From assembly GCF_002915595.1 (NCBI RefSeq), contig NZ_PQGG01000040.1:124001-188000 (forward strand): 64,000 nt of DNA, in the 5' to 3' direction. Below, in pieces: positions 45,473 through 57,004 of this stretch. A program made the translations under genes and the position numbers. Every line of letters begins with the position of its first letter. The first letter of the stretch is position 1. This stretch comes from Zhongshania marina (GTDB lineage Bacteria > Pseudomonadota > Gammaproteobacteria > Pseudomonadales > Spongiibacteraceae). Below the pieces are notes generated by a model. The model searched no databases. It saw nothing but the letters and a program-made list of their open reading frames with translations, and was not told the DNA's origin.

Positions 45473-45610
45473 TAGTCATTACCTGAGTATTAAATAGTGG
45501 CAACGCCACCGTATCGCCGTATATCCAGCTTACACGGGTCAATTCATATTGCCTCAATACAACGCCAGCTGGTATTTGCGCTGCATGCGACGGTTTTTAG
45601 TTAGTTCAAT

Positions 45611-46309
45611 TTACAAACTAACAAGACGAGCGTTGACTTCCGCCAACACTCGGTTAAACACTTCTTCTATACCCAATCCGCTGCTATCTATCTGCACAGC
45701 GTCGTCTGCGGGCTTTAAAGGGGCGAGTTCACGCTCAGAATCTCGCTTATCGCGAGCGCGTATCTCCCCTAAAAGGGTCGCGAGGTTAACATCATCGCCC
45801 TGCGATTTCAACTGATTATAGCGCCGCTCGGCACGCTCCTCGGCACTTGCGGTGAGGAATATCTTAACTGGCGCGGTCGTGAAAACGACGGTTCCCATAT
45901 CGCGGCCATCAGCAACCAAACCCGGCGCTTTGGCGAAATCGCGCTGCCGCCCTAACAAAGCACTGCGAACAGCGGGTAATACCGCCACTTTAGAAGCCAG
46001 CATACCGGTGATTTCTGTGCGTAAATCGGCACTCACATCCTCGCCTTCGAGCAGAACCCGGGTCGGCTCACCCGCCGCACCTGGGACAAATTCGACATCA
46101 AGATTAGCCGCCAATTCAGCGATTGCAGCTTCGTCGTCAAAGGCGCAACCGTGTTTATCCGCCGCCATACCAACAAGGCGATACAAGGCTCCGCTATCTA
46201 ATAAATGCCACCCTAAATGTCGTGCCAAGCTTTGACACAAGGTGCCCTTTCCAGATCCGCTGGGACCATCAATAGCAATAACCGGAGCAGCTAGTGTCGC
46301 GTCTCTCAT
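45611..46309 (-). CDS. cmk: Cytidylate kinase
   Basis: A 232-aa (d)CMP kinase. The P-loop GPSGSGKGT is at the N-terminus, LDSGALYR binds the nucleotide, and [12 protein letters not shown] with [15 protein letters not shown] completes the NMP- and lid-domain motifs. The ATG at 46309 is used because AGG lies 7 bases upstream; the TTG at 46315 overlaps the aroA stop. The gene follows aroA almost without a gap and precedes rpsA. Confidence 0.97.
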   Translation of the reverse strand: MRDATLAAPVIAIDGPSGSGKGTLCQSLARHLGWHLLDSGALYRLVGMAADKHGCAFDDEAAIAELAANLDVEFVPGAAGEPTRVLLEGEDVSADLRTEITGMLASKVAVLPAVRSALLGRQRDFAKAPGLVADGRDMGTVVFTTAPVKIFLTASAEERAERRYNQLKSQGDDVNLATLLGEIRARDKRDSERELAPLKPADDAVQIDSSGLGIEEVFNRVLAEVNARLVSL

Positions 46310-46311
46310 GC

Positions 46312-47613
46312 TCAAGCCTGCACCTCTATATTCATACCTAGACCTGCAGCCAAGCTTACAAAGTTTGGAAATGAAGTCGCGACGTTATCGCAACCCGTCA
46401 CCCGAATTGGATCAGTAGCGCGTAAAGACGCCACCGCAAATGACATGGCGATACGGTGATCGTGATGACTTTCTACCGTTGCTCCGGTGATCTGCCCGCC
46501 TTGAATCACAATGCCGTCTTCTGTCGGCTTAGCATCTATACCCATCGCCTGCAGGCCATCAGCCATTACTTGAATACGGTCACTCTCTTTAACCCGCAAC
46601 TCCTCCGCGCCGCTCAAGACCGTTTGCCCTTCCGCACAGGCTGCAGCGACAAACAACACAGGGAATTCATCAATTGCCAAGGGCACCTGATCTTCAGGAA
46701 TATTAATACCCTTGAGCTGAGCATGGCGAATACGAATATCCGCAACGGGTTCACCACCCACTTCGCGCTCATTAAATACCGTGATGTCGCCACCCATCGC
46801 ACGCAGAATATTGATCACGCCAATGCGAGTTGGATTGATGCCAACGTGCTCAAGAGTTAAATCTGCATCCGGGGTAATACTCGCCGCCACCATGAAGAAA
46901 GCTGCAGAAGAAATATCTGCCGGCACATCTATATGCACCGCCGTCAAACGTCCGCCGCCCTGCAATTTAGCTACTGGCCCATCGACCTCAACATCGTAAC
47001 CAAAGCCGCGCAACATGCGCTCGCTGTGATCGCGGGTTGGTGCCGGCTCAGTGGTACGGGTTTCGCCTTCGGCATATAAACCCGCCAACAAAACACAGGA
47101 TTTCACCTGCGCACTCGCCATTGGCAATACATAATCAATTGCCTTTAATGATTGACCACCGCGCAGTGTTAATGGCGGACGCCCACCCTCAGCAGTTTCT
47201 ACTACCGCCCCCATTTCCCGCAAAGGCTTGGCAACTCGCTCCATCGGACGCTTACTCAATGACACATCGCCGGTCATCGTCACGTCAAACTTTTGCCCCG
47301 CCAACAGACCGGCAAGCAAGCGCATTGAGGTGCCAGAATTTCCAACATACACATCACCCAGCGGCGCTTTCAAACCATCGCGACCAACACCGTGAATACG
47401 CACGCGGCCATTTTCTGGGCCCTCAATTTCTACACCCATCGCCCGAAATGCATTAAGCGTCGACAGCGCATCCTCGCCTTCCAAAAAGCCGTCTACGGTA
47501 GTAACACCGTCGGCAATCGCTCCCAGCATAATAGAGCGATGCGAAATTGACTTATCTCCCGGAACGCGGGCCGTGCCACGTATTTGACCACCGGGCTGTA
47601 ATAGGAAATCCAC
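46312..47613 (-). CDS. aroA: 3-phosphoshikimate 1-carboxyvinyltransferase (EPSP synthase)
   Basis: A 433-aa enzyme of the shikimate pathway that joins phosphoenolpyruvate to shikimate 3-phosphate. [10 protein letters not shown] and [10 protein letters not shown] are the substrate loops, with LSKRPMERV, the ESDRI motif and HDHRIAMS near the end. The residue after the conserved Arg in the GTSMR loop is Leu where E. coli AroA has Pro101, and Ser replaces Ala98, so it belongs to the divergent Pseudomonas-like class of the enzyme. In Pseudomonas, tyrA and aroA are fused; here they are separate, 39 bp apart. Confidence 0.97.
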   Translation of the reverse strand: MDFLLQPGGQIRGTARVPGDKSISHRSIMLGAIADGVTTVDGFLEGEDALSTLNAFRAMGVEIEGPENGRVRIHGVGRDGLKAPLGDVYVGNSGTSMRLLAGLLAGQKFDVTMTGDVSLSKRPMERVAKPLREMGAVVETAEGGRPPLTLRGGQSLKAIDYVLPMASAQVKSCVLLAGLYAEGETRTTEPAPTRDHSERMLRGFGYDVEVDGPVAKLQGGGRLTAVHIDVPADISSAAFFMVAASITPDADLTLEHVGINPTRIGVINILRAMGGDITVFNEREVGGEPVADIRIRHAQLKGINIPEDQVPLAIDEFPVLFVAAACAEGQTVLSGAEELRVKESDRIQVMADGLQAMGIDAKPTEDGIVIQGGQITGATVESHHDHRIAMSFAVASLRATDPIRVTGCDNVATSFPNFVSLAAGLGMNIEVQA

Positions 47614-47652
47614 GATAAAGCTCTCTTTTAATGGAATCAGAAAAATATGAAA

Positions 47653-48549
47653 TTACGATGAAGGGGATTTTTTTTGACGACTGAGATACTGCCCCAAAAA
47701 ATGCTCATCACGGGCGCGCTTAGCGCGATCAAAGCTCGCAAAAATAGCCTCGCCATCACCCTCTTCTATCGCTTTACGAACAAGCGCTAGGTGCGCACTA
47801 AAACTATCTATGCCCTGCAAAATCGCTTCGCGATTGGCTAGGGCTATGTCGTGCCACATGGTCGGGTCGCTGGACGCAATCCGCGTAAAATCGCGAAACC
47901 CGCCCGCGGCAAATTTAAAAATATCAGCAGCGGCGCCATTTTGCGCCAGCGCATCCACCAAGGTGTAGGCCAATACGTGGGGAAGATGACTGGTCGCCGC
48001 AAGTACCGCATCATGCTCTGCTACATCCATGCACAGCACCTCAGCCCCGCAGGACTCCCACATTGCGCGAATCAAGGCAACGGCCTCACTCGCGGTATTT
48101 TCAAGCGGCGTTAAAATAACTCGGTGATCAAGAAACAAATCAACCGAAGAGGCCTCCACCCCACTTTGCTCAGACCCTGCAATGGGATGCCCCAAGACAA
48201 AGTTAGCGGGAACCTCACCAAAAATTCGCTCTGCCGCGCGCTGGATATTGCCTTTCACACTTGCCACATCGGTGACAATGATATTGGGCGTTAAGAGTGG
48301 CGCTAAATCCGCCATCACTTTTTCGGCAACCAGTGTTGGCGTTGCAATCACTACCACGTCGGCGCCGGCGACTGCCTCAGCCATATCTAGGGTATAAGAA
48401 TCTATCACCCCTAGCTGCACGCCACGCTCCAGTGACTCTGCGCGGCGCCCAGTAGCGACCACTTCGCCAACCGCAGCTTGCGCTTTTAAGGCCTTGGCTA
48501 AGGAGCCACCCATCAGCCCCAAGCCAATAATGGTGAGCTTATTAATCAA
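47653..48549 (-). CDS. tyrA: Prephenate dehydrogenase
   Basis: A 298-aa NAD-dependent dehydrogenase for tyrosine synthesis (prephenate or arogenate as substrate). The Rossmann motif GLGLMGGSLAKAL is at the N-terminus, and GHPIAGSEQSG and HDAVLAATSHLPH contain the catalytic His residues. I chose a TTG at 48549 that overlaps the hisC stop (TTGATTAA), because GAGG lies about 7 bases upstream; a GTG at 48561 has no ribosome site. The protein lacks the chorismate-mutase domain of enteric TyrA. Confidence 0.93.
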   Translation of the reverse strand: MINKLTIIGLGLMGGSLAKALKAQAAVGEVVATGRRAESLERGVQLGVIDSYTLDMAEAVAGADVVVIATPTLVAEKVMADLAPLLTPNIIVTDVASVKGNIQRAAERIFGEVPANFVLGHPIAGSEQSGVEASSVDLFLDHRVILTPLENTASEAVALIRAMWESCGAEVLCMDVAEHDAVLAATSHLPHVLAYTLVDALAQNGAAADIFKFAAGGFRDFTRIASSDPTMWHDIALANREAILQGIDSFSAHLALVRKAIEEGDGEAIFASFDRAKRARDEHFLGQYLSRQKKSPSS

Positions 48550-49657
48550 GAACACCCTCACTTTTTAATTTTTGCAGCGCATTCAAACACCGCGCATTCT
48601 CATGCTCCAAGCCAATGGAAATCCGCAGGTGTTTTGGCATTTGATACACCCCCACCGGCCTGACTATCACGCCCTCTTTTAATAGGGCCTGATACACCGG
48701 CATAGCGTCGCAGGGTAATTCAAGTGCAACGAAATTTCCCACCGACGGTATATAGCTCAAGCCCAAGGCCTCAAAGCCGGCACACAACTGCTGCATACCT
48801 GCACTATTTACTTGCTGGCTGCGGCTTAAATAATCGTCATCATCCAACACCGCCTGGGCCGCCGACATCGCGGGAATACTAACGTTGAACGGCGCTCGTA
48901 CGCGGTTTAATAAATCAGCGATTTGCGGGCTGCTCACACTGTAGCCAATACGCAGCCCAGCCAAACCATAGGCTTTAGAGAAGGTCCGCGTAACAATAAT
49001 ATTGGGATACTTGCTTAGAAAGGTCAGCCCATCAGGAAAATCTTCTACACCGGCAAACTCTATATAGGCCTCATCAAGCACAACAATAACGCGCTCAGGC
49101 ACCTTGGCCAAAAACGCACTCAGGCTTGCACGGTCAAGGTAATTTCCGGTGGGATTATTAGGGTTAGCAATAAAGACCACTTTGGTATCGGGCTCAATGG
49201 CTGCCGCCATCGCATCTAGGTCATGCCCCCAATTTTTTGCTGGGGTGACTATAGCCCGCGCACCAACCGCTTGAACCGCAATGGGGTACACGATAAACGC
49301 GTATTGGGAAAACACCGCCGAACTACCTGCACTCAAAAAGGTGCGAGCAATCAGATCTAAGACATCATTAGAGCCATTACCAAGCGTGAACTGGTTTTCG
49401 CTGACGCCTAATTTAAGTGCGAGCTTTTTCTTTAAATCAAAACCGCTCGCATCGGGATAGAGATGCGACTGCTTTAAGGCAGCTTGTGCAGCGGCCATTG
49501 CCAACGGCGACGGTCCCAAAGGGTTTTCATTGCTCGCCAATTTAACAATGCTAGTCAAACCCAGCTCGCGCTGCAGCTCTTCTATTGGCTTACCCGGTTG
49601 ATAGGGATGCAAGCCCTGAACGCCAACATTTGCCAACGCAAACACATCACACGCCAC
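48542..49657 (-). CDS. hisC: Histidinol-phosphate/aromatic aminotransferase
   Basis: A 371-aa fold-type I PLP aminotransferase. SNENPLGPSP, NPNNPTGNY, the Asp in VVLDEAYIEF and the PLP Lys in TFSKAYGLAGLRIGY are the HisC hallmarks. In this aromatic operon the copy may act on phenylpyruvate/hydroxyphenylpyruvate as well as imidazole-acetol phosphate. It starts at a GTG (49657) with GAGGGTG 9 bases before. It lies between pheA and tyrA. Confidence 0.93.
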   Translation of the reverse strand: MACDVFALANVGVQGLHPYQPGKPIEELQRELGLTSIVKLASNENPLGPSPLAMAAAQAALKQSHLYPDASGFDLKKKLALKLGVSENQFTLGNGSNDVLDLIARTFLSAGSSAVFSQYAFIVYPIAVQAVGARAIVTPAKNWGHDLDAMAAAIEPDTKVVFIANPNNPTGNYLDRASLSAFLAKVPERVIVVLDEAYIEFAGVEDFPDGLTFLSKYPNIIVTRTFSKAYGLAGLRIGYSVSSPQIADLLNRVRAPFNVSIPAMSAAQAVLDDDDYLSRSQQVNSAGMQQLCAGFEALGLSYIPSVGNFVALELPCDAMPVYQALLKEGVIVRPVGVYQMPKHLRISIGLEHENARCLNALQKLKSEGVLD

Positions 49658-49684
49658 TCGTTACACCCTCACCAAACACCATCG

Positions 49685-50830
49685 TTAAATTGCCGCCTTT
49701 GGGTAAGATCCCAAGACTTTAAACATAATGGAATGCTGCTCGATATCCTTGAGAATATCGACAATGATGGCATCGTCACGATGCCCTTCAAACTCTATAA
49801 AAAACACGTAGGTCCACGGCTCGGTGCGCGATGGTCGCGTGTCGATACGCGTGAGCATGACATCTGCCTTTTGAAACGGCTCTAGTAATTTAAACAGCGC
49901 GCCGGGGCGATTACGCGCAGACACCACCAAAGAAGTTTTATCGCGCCCGCTGGCCGCCACATCCTCACGACCAATGATCAAAAAGCGTGTCGTATTATCC
50001 GGCTGATCTTCAATATTTGCCGCCAACTGTAATAAGCCATACTGCTGTTCAGCCATATCGCCGGCAACCGCTGCAACGCCCTCTTCCTCGGCAGCCATTC
50101 TCGCCGCCTCACCGTTGCTACTCACCGCAGAACGCTCGATACCAGGATAATGCCCATCCAACCAGCGCCGGCTCTGCGCCAAGGCTTGTTGATGCGCGCA
50201 AATCCGCGTGATTGGCTTATCTTTGCCGTCTTTCCCCACCAGCAAGTGCAGACGAATACGCAATTCCAATTCACCGCAAATTTTTAAAGGCGAATTGATA
50301 AACGCATCAAGCGTATGAGAAACCATACCTTCGGTAGAATTTTCTACCGGCACCACGCCGTAATGGCACTGACCATTAGCCACCTTGGCAAACACTTCAT
50401 CTATAGAGGTTTGCGGCACACTAATAACAGCATGACCAAAATGCTTGAGCGCAGCAGCCTGGCTAAATGTACCCATTGGCCCCAGATAAGCCACTTCCAT
50501 CGGCTTTTCTAAGGCCAAACAGGCCGACATAATTTCGCGAAAAATAAACGCCACCGTGTCGTCAGCCAAAGGGCCTTTATTTGCCGCCTTCACCCGCGCC
50601 AAAACCTGCGCTTCGCGCTCGGGCCGATAAAATAGTAGCTGCTGTGAACTACTGCTGTCGGCACTCGACTCAAATTGCTGAGCTGCGGCAAACTCCCGCA
50701 ATTTCACTTCGGCAACCTGCTGAGCGCAGCTAGCACGGCGATTCAGCAGGTCGTGAATCTGGGTGTCGATGCTATCGATGTCCTGACGTAAATCGTCCAG
50801 ACTTATCGGCGGCGTGTTGGATTCGCTCAT
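49685..50830 (-). CDS. pheA: Chorismate mutase / prephenate dehydratase (P-protein)
   Basis: A bifunctional 381-aa enzyme for phenylalanine synthesis. The N-terminal AroQ mutase domain (LDDLRQDIDSIDTQIHDLLNRR region) is followed by a prephenate dehydratase domain (AYLGPMGTFSQAAALKHFG, VVPVENSTEGMV, and TTRFLIIG near the end) and a C-terminal ACT regulatory domain (RPGALFKLLEPF). A Ser/Gln-rich stretch (QQFESSADSSSSQQ, about residues 50-65) lengthens the mutase loop. The ATG at 50830 is 4 bases past the serC stop, so the two are coupled. Confidence 0.96.
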   Translation of the reverse strand: MSESNTPPISLDDLRQDIDSIDTQIHDLLNRRASCAQQVAEVKLREFAAAQQFESSADSSSSQQLLFYRPEREAQVLARVKAANKGPLADDTVAFIFREIMSACLALEKPMEVAYLGPMGTFSQAAALKHFGHAVISVPQTSIDEVFAKVANGQCHYGVVPVENSTEGMVSHTLDAFINSPLKICGELELRIRLHLLVGKDGKDKPITRICAHQQALAQSRRWLDGHYPGIERSAVSSNGEAARMAAEEEGVAAVAGDMAEQQYGLLQLAANIEDQPDNTTRFLIIGREDVAASGRDKTSLVVSARNRPGALFKLLEPFQKADVMLTRIDTRPSRTEPWTYVFFIEFEGHRDDAIIVDILKDIEQHSIMFKVLGSYPKAAI

Positions 50831-50834
50831 AATC

Positions 50835-51914
50835 TCAGCCGTTCTTTTGTGCAAAATCTTTCATATAGGCGATCAAGGCGTCTACCGCTTCTTCAGGCAC
50901 AGCGTTATATACGCTAGCGCGCATCCCGCCCACCGAGCGATGACCTTTCAAATTCAGCAAACCGGCCTCTTCCGCGCCCGCTAAAAACGCCTTGTCTAAA
51001 CTCGCGTCCGCCAACACAAAGGGGATATTCATTAAAGAGCGGCTAGCGACCTCAACGGGGTTGCTATAAAAACCGCTGGCATCAATATAGCTATATAGCT
51101 TTTCTGCCTTGCGACGGTTAATACGCTCCATCGCCTCTAAGCCACCCTGGGCCTTCAGCCACTTGAATACCAAGCCAGCCAAATACCACGCCAAGGTTGG
51201 CGGTGTGTTGTACATAGAATCGTTATCAGCAGCGGTTTTATAATCCATCATGGTTGGCGTGATTGGGCTGGCTTTGCCCAGCAAATCTTTACGAACAATC
51301 ACAATAGTCAAACCAGCGGGGCCGATATTCTTTTGAGCGCCTGCGTAAATCAACGCAAATTTATTTACATCGATGGGACGCGACAAAATAGTGGACGACA
51401 TATCCGCCACCAAAGGCACCTTGCTGTCTGGCGTCCAGAAAAACTCCAGACCACCAATCGTTTCGTTTGGCGTGTAGTGCAAATAAGCTGCGTCGTCACT
51501 TAAATTCCAGCTATCAAATGCAGGAATCGTAGTGAAATTAGTATCCTCAGAGGACGCTACCACATTTACTTTAGCGTAGCGCTTTGCTTCTTTAATGGCT
51601 TTCTTAGACCACTCCCCAGTGTTGACGTAATCAACAACCTTGCCTTCACCCATCAAGTTCAAGGGCACGGCCGAGAATTGGCTGCTTGCGCCGCCCTGCA
51701 GAAACAGTACCGCGTAATCGTCAGAGATCCCCATCAGCTCACGCAGATCCGCTTCGGCCTCTTTCGCAATGCCAACCATTTCATCGGAACGGTGGCTCAT
51801 CTCCATGACCGACAAGCCGCGGCCCTGCCAATCCATTAGCTGCTCGCTGGCTTCCGCCAATACTGATTCAGGAATTGAAGCCGGACCTGCACAAAAATTA
51901 AAACGACGCGCCAT
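50835..51914 (-). CDS. serC: Phosphoserine aminotransferase
   Basis: A 359-aa PLP enzyme of serine and vitamin B6 synthesis. The N-terminal FNFCAGPASIPE and the PLP Lys in YAGAQKNIGPAGL are diagnostic. ATG at 51914. It begins a run serC-pheA-hisC-tyrA-aroA-cmk-rpsA with overlaps or short gaps, the gammaproteobacterial aromatic-superoperon order. A terminator separates it from gyrA. Confidence 0.97.
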   Translation of the reverse strand: MARRFNFCAGPASIPESVLAEASEQLMDWQGRGLSVMEMSHRSDEMVGIAKEAEADLRELMGISDDYAVLFLQGGASSQFSAVPLNLMGEGKVVDYVNTGEWSKKAIKEAKRYAKVNVVASSEDTNFTTIPAFDSWNLSDDAAYLHYTPNETIGGLEFFWTPDSKVPLVADMSSTILSRPIDVNKFALIYAGAQKNIGPAGLTIVIVRKDLLGKASPITPTMMDYKTAADNDSMYNTPPTLAWYLAGLVFKWLKAQGGLEAMERINRRKAEKLYSYIDASGFYSNPVEVASRSLMNIPFVLADASLDKAFLAGAEEAGLLNLKGHRSVGGMRASVYNAVPEEAVDALIAYMKDFAQKNG

Positions 51915-51939
51915 CTTGAATCGCCACTCCGAAAGATTA

Positions 51940-51972
51940 AAAAATATAAAAACAAACGGCGCCAGCGGCGCC
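51940..51972 (-). terminator. Rho-independent terminator of gyrA
   Basis: GGCGCC (51958-51963) and GGCGCC (51967-51972) form a GC-rich stem with a 3-base loop. On the minus strand it is followed by GTTTGTTTTTATATTTTTT. Confidence 0.85.
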
Positions 51973-52014
51973 GCAACTCGTTACTCAGTTATAGCAAAGC
52001 AATATCGACAAAAA

Positions 52015-54669
52015 TTACTCGTCGCCGCCATCATCCGCTGGCGCTGCTGCATCACCGTCAGTGCTCGCCGCTTCGCCGGCAATCACATCGTCTGATGAGG
52101 CAGTTTCTGCATCGTCACCGGCGCCCAACAACTTCTCGTCATCTTCTTCCTCAACACGCTGAACGCCAACCAAATGCTCGTCTTCTTTCAAACGAATAAC
52201 ACGAACACCCTGTGTATTACGGCTGAGGATAGAAACCTCGTCCGTGCGTGTGCGCACCAAAGTGCCCTGGTCACTGATCAGCATCAGATCGTCGCCTTCA
52301 AAGACCTGCACCGCACCAACCAAAGGCCCGTTACGCTCACTCATAGCCATCGCAATAACGCCGCGATTACCACGACCTTTAGCAGGGAAATCTTCAACCA
52401 AGGTACGCTTACCGTAGCCGTTCTCAGAGACGGTCAAAACCCGACCACCCTCTTGCGGAATAATCATCGCGATAGCGCGTTGCTCATCATCCATACGGAT
52501 ACCGCGCACACCGCGAGCAGTACGACCCATAGCGCGAACGGCTGTTTCTGGGAATCTCGCCGCCTTACCCGCACTGGTTAATAGCAAAATATCATTCTCG
52601 CCATTGGTGATCGCGGTGCCAATCAGCACATCGCCTTCATCGAGCTCAATTGCGCGTAAACCAACACTGCGCTGACGAGAGAATGCCTCTAACGGGGTCT
52701 TTTTCACGGTACCAAAACTGGTCGCCATGAAGATGAAATAGCCTTCGGTGTATTCATTAACCGGCAAAATAGACGTAATGCGCTCATTCTCATCCAGCGG
52801 CAATAAATTCACCATTGGCCGACCGCGAGAGTTACGGCCCGCAACAGGAATTTGATAGGCCCGCAGCCAATACACTTTACCTATATTGCTGAAACACAAA
52901 ATCGTGGTATGGGTGTTCACCACTAATAAATGCTCAACAAAATCTTCGTCTTTCACCGAGGTCGCCGACTTACCCATACCACCGCGACGCTGGGCTTGGT
53001 AGGTATCTAAGGGCTGCGACTTAGCGTAACCACCGTTAGAAATAGTGACCACGCGGTCTTCTTCTGGAATCAAATCTTCGTGATTAAGATCGAGCTGCGA
53101 CGCCACAATTTCACTGCGACGCTCGTCACCGTAATCCGCTACAACCTGCTCTAATTCACCACGAATAACCGCAATAAGCACGTCTGGGTTGGCCAGAATA
53201 TTTAAATACTCAGCAATTTCCAGCAGGCGCTCTTGGTACTCGCCCAGTAATTTTTCGTGCTCAAGACCCGTTAATTTCTGTAGACGTAAATCAAGAATCG
53301 CCTGCACCTGTACCGGCGACAGGAAGTACTGCCCATCCCGCAGGCCGTACTGATCTTCAAGATCATCAGGGCGACAGGCATTTTCGCCGGCGCGCTCTAA
53401 CATGCCTGCTACATCGCCTAATTTCCACGGCCGAGAGATCAAGCTGTCTTTTGCTTCTTGGGTCGTTGCAGAAGCTTTAATAGTGGCGATAATTTCATCG
53501 ATATTTGAAATCGCAACCGCCAAACCTTCCAGCACATGACCGCGCTCACGCGCCTTGCGCAGCAAGAAAACCGTACGGCGAGTAACGACTTCGCGACGGT
53601 GGCGAATAAAGTATTCAAGCAGCTGCTTGAGGTTCAAAATACGCGGCTGGTTGTCGACCAAGGCCACAATATTAATACCAAATACGTTTTGCAGCTGGGT
53701 CTGGGCGTAAAGATTGTTCAGAATGACTTCGCCGCTTTCGCCGCGCTTCATTTCTATAACAACACGCATACCGTCTTTATCAGACTCATCGCGCAGCTCA
53801 GAAATACCTTCTATCTTCTTCTCTTTAACCAGCTCAGCAATTTTCTCAATCAAACGCGCCTTGTTAACTTGGTAAGGCAGTTCGTGAATAAGAATGGTTT
53901 CGCGATGGGTCTTTTCGTCGACGATGACCTCAGCGCGGGCGCGAACATATATACGGCCACGGCCTGTTCTATAGGCTTCAACAATGCCGGCACGGCCGTT
54001 GATGATCGCCGCAGTTGGGAAGTCTGGGCCAGGAATATGCTCCATCAACTGATCAACAGTAATATCTGGATCATCCAGCAGGGCCAAACAGCCATTAATA
54101 ACTTCAGTTAAGTTATGTGGCGGAATATTCGTCGCCATACCAACCGCAATACCCGAAGAGCCATTAATTAATAGCGCGGGGATTTTGGTAGGCATAACCG
54201 CTGGAATTTGCTCGGTGCCGTCGTAGTTGGGCACCCAATCAACGGTTTCTTTATCTAGATCAGCAAGAATTTCATGGGCAATTTTGCGCATACGAATTTC
54301 GGTATAACGCATGGCCGCCGCATTATCGCCATCGATGGAACCGAAATTACCCTGACCGTCGACCAGCATATAGCGCAGTGAAAACGGCTGCGCCATCCGA
54401 ACGATGGTGTCGTATACCGCTGAGTCACCATGAGGGTGATATTTACCGATTACGTCCCCCACCACACGGGCAGACTTTTTATAGCCTTTATTCCAGTCAT
54501 TACCGAGCTCGCTCATAGCGAATAGCACGCGGCGGTGAACTGGTTTTAGACCGTCTCGCACATCGGGCAGTGCCCGACCGACGATAACGCTCATTGCATA
54601 ATCAAGGTAGGACTGCTTTAACTCGTCCTCGATATTTACCGGCAGAATCTCTTTAGCTATATCAGCCAT
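52015..54669 (-). CDS. gyrA: DNA gyrase subunit A
   Basis: An 884-aa type II topoisomerase subunit. The quinolone-resistance region reads [12 protein letters not shown] with Ser83 and Asp87 at the E. coli numbering, the usual drug-sensitive residues. The active-site Tyr122 is in [10 protein letters not shown]. The C-terminal beta-pinwheel has the GyrA box QRRGGMGK. An acidic, Ala-rich tail of about 40 residues ends the protein. It is the first gene of its strand block, divergent from the mtaD-ubiG operon. Confidence 0.98.
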   Translation of the reverse strand: MADIAKEILPVNIEDELKQSYLDYAMSVIVGRALPDVRDGLKPVHRRVLFAMSELGNDWNKGYKKSARVVGDVIGKYHPHGDSAVYDTIVRMAQPFSLRYMLVDGQGNFGSIDGDNAAAMRYTEIRMRKIAHEILADLDKETVDWVPNYDGTEQIPAVMPTKIPALLINGSSGIAVGMATNIPPHNLTEVINGCLALLDDPDITVDQLMEHIPGPDFPTAAIINGRAGIVEAYRTGRGRIYVRARAEVIVDEKTHRETILIHELPYQVNKARLIEKIAELVKEKKIEGISELRDESDKDGMRVVIEMKRGESGEVILNNLYAQTQLQNVFGINIVALVDNQPRILNLKQLLEYFIRHRREVVTRRTVFLLRKARERGHVLEGLAVAISNIDEIIATIKASATTQEAKDSLISRPWKLGDVAGMLERAGENACRPDDLEDQYGLRDGQYFLSPVQVQAILDLRLQKLTGLEHEKLLGEYQERLLEIAEYLNILANPDVLIAVIRGELEQVVADYGDERRSEIVASQLDLNHEDLIPEEDRVVTISNGGYAKSQPLDTYQAQRRGGMGKSATSVKDEDFVEHLLVVNTHTTILCFSNIGKVYWLRAYQIPVAGRNSRGRPMVNLLPLDENERITSILPVNEYTEGYFIFMATSFGTVKKTPLEAFSRQRSVGLRAIELDEGDVLIGTAITNGENDILLLTSAGKAARFPETAVRAMGRTARGVRGIRMDDEQRAIAMIIPQEGGRVLTVSENGYGKRTLVEDFPAKGRGNRGVIAMAMSERNGPLVGAVQVFEGDDLMLISDQGTLVRTRTDEVSILSRNTQGVRVIRLKEDEHLVGVQRVEEEDDEKLLGAGDDAETASSDDVIAGEAASTDGDAAAPADDGGDE

Positions 54670-54942
54670 GAATCGGGTAATTCCTTATTATGGATAGTCG
54701 TCACGTGGCAGTGTCGCCTCGAAATCGGCCTTATCCGGTATTTAACTCACCACTGTCGCCGCCTCCGCCGACGGCGCAGCTGGTCTAAGCGGAAAATAAA
54801 GCGGCAATCATAGCATAAATCTCAAGCCCGTAGACAGTTCAAAATCGCCGTAAATCAATGTACTACCGCAGCAAAAGGCACCCACAGCGGTGGCGTTAAC
54901 GGGTATACTTGCGCCTTTGCGTAAACAGATACGGACAGCCCC

Positions 54943-56271
54943 ATGCCTGCCCAAAGCCAACACCCCGTCGACACCCTCATATTTGCACGTTGGATTATTC
55001 CCGTTGCGCCCAACTGCACGCCGCTAGTTGAGCACGCACTGGCCATTCGCAATGGCGAAATTTGCGCCATCCTACCCGCAAAAGAAGCAGAAGCCATTGA
55101 GGCCGCCGACGTACTACGGCTAGATAACCACGTGCTAATGCCGGGGCTAATCAATGCCCACGGCCACGCGGCCATGAGCCTATTTCGCGGCATGGCCGAC
55201 GACAAACCACTACACACTTGGCTTAACGACCACATTTGGCCTGCAGAGGGGCGCTGGGTAGACGAGGCATTTGTTCGCGACGGCTGCGAGCTAGCCATTG
55301 CAGAAATGCTGCGCAGCGGCACGACCACCTTCAGCGATATGTATTTTTTCCCGGAGGCCGCCGCTGGCATCATTCGCAAAGCTGGCATTCGCGCCCAACT
55401 TAGCTTCCCCATCTTCGACTTCCCCTGCGCCTGGGGCAGCGGCCCCGACGAGTATCTGCGCAAAGGCCTCGCCCTGCGGGACGAGCTAAAACACAGCAAA
55501 CTCATAACCGTTGCCTTTGGCCCACACGCACCCTACACAGTTGGCGACGACGCGATGCAGCGAGTAGCCACCCTCGCCGCCGAAGCAGACGCCGCAATTC
55601 AAATTCATCTACACGAAACCCAGCAAGAAATAGATGATGCCGTCGCCCAAGCCGGCAAACGGCCCATCCAGCGTTTGGCAGAACTAGGCTTACTCGGCCC
55701 CAAAACCCAGTGCGTACACCTTGCAGCCCTGAATGATGACGACATCGCCACCCTCGCTAATTTTGGCTGCCATGCGGTGCACTGCCCTGAGTCAAATATG
55801 AAACTGGCCAGCGGCTTTTCTCCGGTAGAAAAAATGCGGGCCGCCGGCATTAACGTCGCAATCGGCACCGATGGCGCCGCGAGCAATAACGACCTCGATC
55901 TATTCAGCGAAATGCGCAGCGCAGCACTGCTGGGCAAGGTGGTTGCCGGTGATGCCAGCGCACTACCAGACCACTACGCACTCACCATGGCCACCCTGAA
56001 TGGCGCCAAAGCGCTAGGCATAGACCATCTCGTCGGCAGCCTCGAAGTAGGCAAACAAGCCGATGTGATCGCCATAGATTTATCAGCACTAGAACAGCAG
56101 CCGGTTTACAGCCCCGTATCACAACTGGTGTATACCAATATCAGTCATCAGGTTCGCTATAGCTGGATCATGGGCCGCAAGGTACTGGATAATGGCGAAC
56201 TGACCACGCTAGACCGCCGAGACATTATTGCTCGCGCAGAACTCTGGCGCTCAAGAATTAGCGGAGAATAA
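54943..56271 (+). CDS. mtaD: 5'-methylthioadenosine/S-adenosylhomocysteine deaminase (TRZ/ATZ family)
   Basis: A 442-aa amidohydrolase with metal-binding HGH in [31 protein letters not shown] and the Asp in [13 protein letters not shown], the pattern of the adenosine-type deaminases acting on MTA/SAH. It recycles S-adenosylmethionine by-products; that fits its place before ubiG, a methyltransferase gene. ATG at 54943. The same mtaD-ubiG-mupP-yciK order is known in Pseudomonas. Confidence 0.92.
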   Translation: MPAQSQHPVDTLIFARWIIPVAPNCTPLVEHALAIRNGEICAILPAKEAEAIEAADVLRLDNHVLMPGLINAHGHAAMSLFRGMADDKPLHTWLNDHIWPAEGRWVDEAFVRDGCELAIAEMLRSGTTTFSDMYFFPEAAAGIIRKAGIRAQLSFPIFDFPCAWGSGPDEYLRKGLALRDELKHSKLITVAFGPHAPYTVGDDAMQRVATLAAEADAAIQIHLHETQQEIDDAVAQAGKRPIQRLAELGLLGPKTQCVHLAALNDDDIATLANFGCHAVHCPESNMKLASGFSPVEKMRAAGINVAIGTDGAASNNDLDLFSEMRSAALLGKVVAGDASALPDHYALTMATLNGAKALGIDHLVGSLEVGKQADVIAIDLSALEQQPVYSPVSQLVYTNISHQVRYSWIMGRKVLDNGELTTLDRRDIIARAELWRSRISGE

Positions 56272-56272
56272 A

Positions 56273-57004
56273 ATGCAGCACGCGGAATCGCAGCAACAAC
56301 ACAGAAACAACGTCGATCCGGCAGAAATCGCCAAGTTTGAAGAACTGGCCCATCGCTGGTGGGATCGCAATAGCGAGTTCAAACCCCTGCACGATATTAA
56401 CCCCCTGCGAGTCAATTATATTGACGAACGCTCACCACTCGCGGAACGCCGAGTAGTGGATGTAGGTTGCGGCGGCGGCATTTTATCAGAGGCCATGTTT
56501 CAACGCGGTGCCAGTGTTAAAGGTATCGACATGGGCGAAGCCCCGCTGAGTGTCGCGCGCTTACACCAACTAGAGTCCGGCGCCAAGGTTGAATATGTGC
56601 AAACCACGGCGGAAGAACTCGCCGCAGAAGAAGCCGCAAGCTATGACGTCGTGACCTGTCTAGAGATGCTAGAACATGTTCCCGATCCCTCATCGGTTAT
56701 TCGCGCCTGCGCGGCCCTGTGCAAACCCGGTGGCGATATTTACTTTTCCACCATAAATCGCAACCCCAAAGCCTTTATGTTTGCCATTGTCGGTGCCGAG
56801 TATTTATTAAAAATGCTACCCAAGGGTACCCACGACTTCAGCCGCTTTATTCGCCCTGCGGAACTAGGTAACTGGGTTCGCGACGCCGGTCTGCAAATGC
56901 AACACATGACGGGACTCACCTATAACCCGCTGCTGCGCACCTATCGACTGAACGACAACGACGTCGATGTAAACTATATGATTCACGTTAAGAAACCCGC
57001 CTGA
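56273..57004 (+). CDS. ubiG: Bifunctional 2-polyprenyl-6-hydroxyphenol methylase / 3-demethylubiquinol 3-O-methyltransferase
   Basis: A 243-aa SAM-dependent methyltransferase for both O-methylations in ubiquinone synthesis. Conserved blocks are [31 protein letters not shown], the SAM loop [15 protein letters not shown], and [15 protein letters not shown]. The ATG at 56273 with GGAG 6 bases upstream is used; an upstream extension into mtaD (from 56228) is not. Its stop overlaps the mupP start as TGATG. Confidence 0.96.
   Translation: MQHAESQQQHRNNVDPAEIAKFEELAHRWWDRNSEFKPLHDINPLRVNYIDERSPLAERRVVDVGCGGGILSEAMFQRGASVKGIDMGEAPLSVARLHQLESGAKVEYVQTTAEELAAEEAASYDVVTCLEMLEHVPDPSSVIRACAALCKPGGDIYFSTINRNPKAFMFAIVGAEYLLKMLPKGTHDFSRFIRPAELGNWVRDAGLQMQHMTGLTYNPLLRTYRLNDNDVDVNYMIHVKKPA

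Noticed and set aside
44979-45497. 172-codon plus-strand frame inside rpsA
   Set aside because: Antisense shadow of a conserved ribosomal-protein gene.
53536-54111. 191-codon plus-strand frame inside gyrA
   Set aside because: Antisense to a strongly conserved gyrA region; no start signal or family match.
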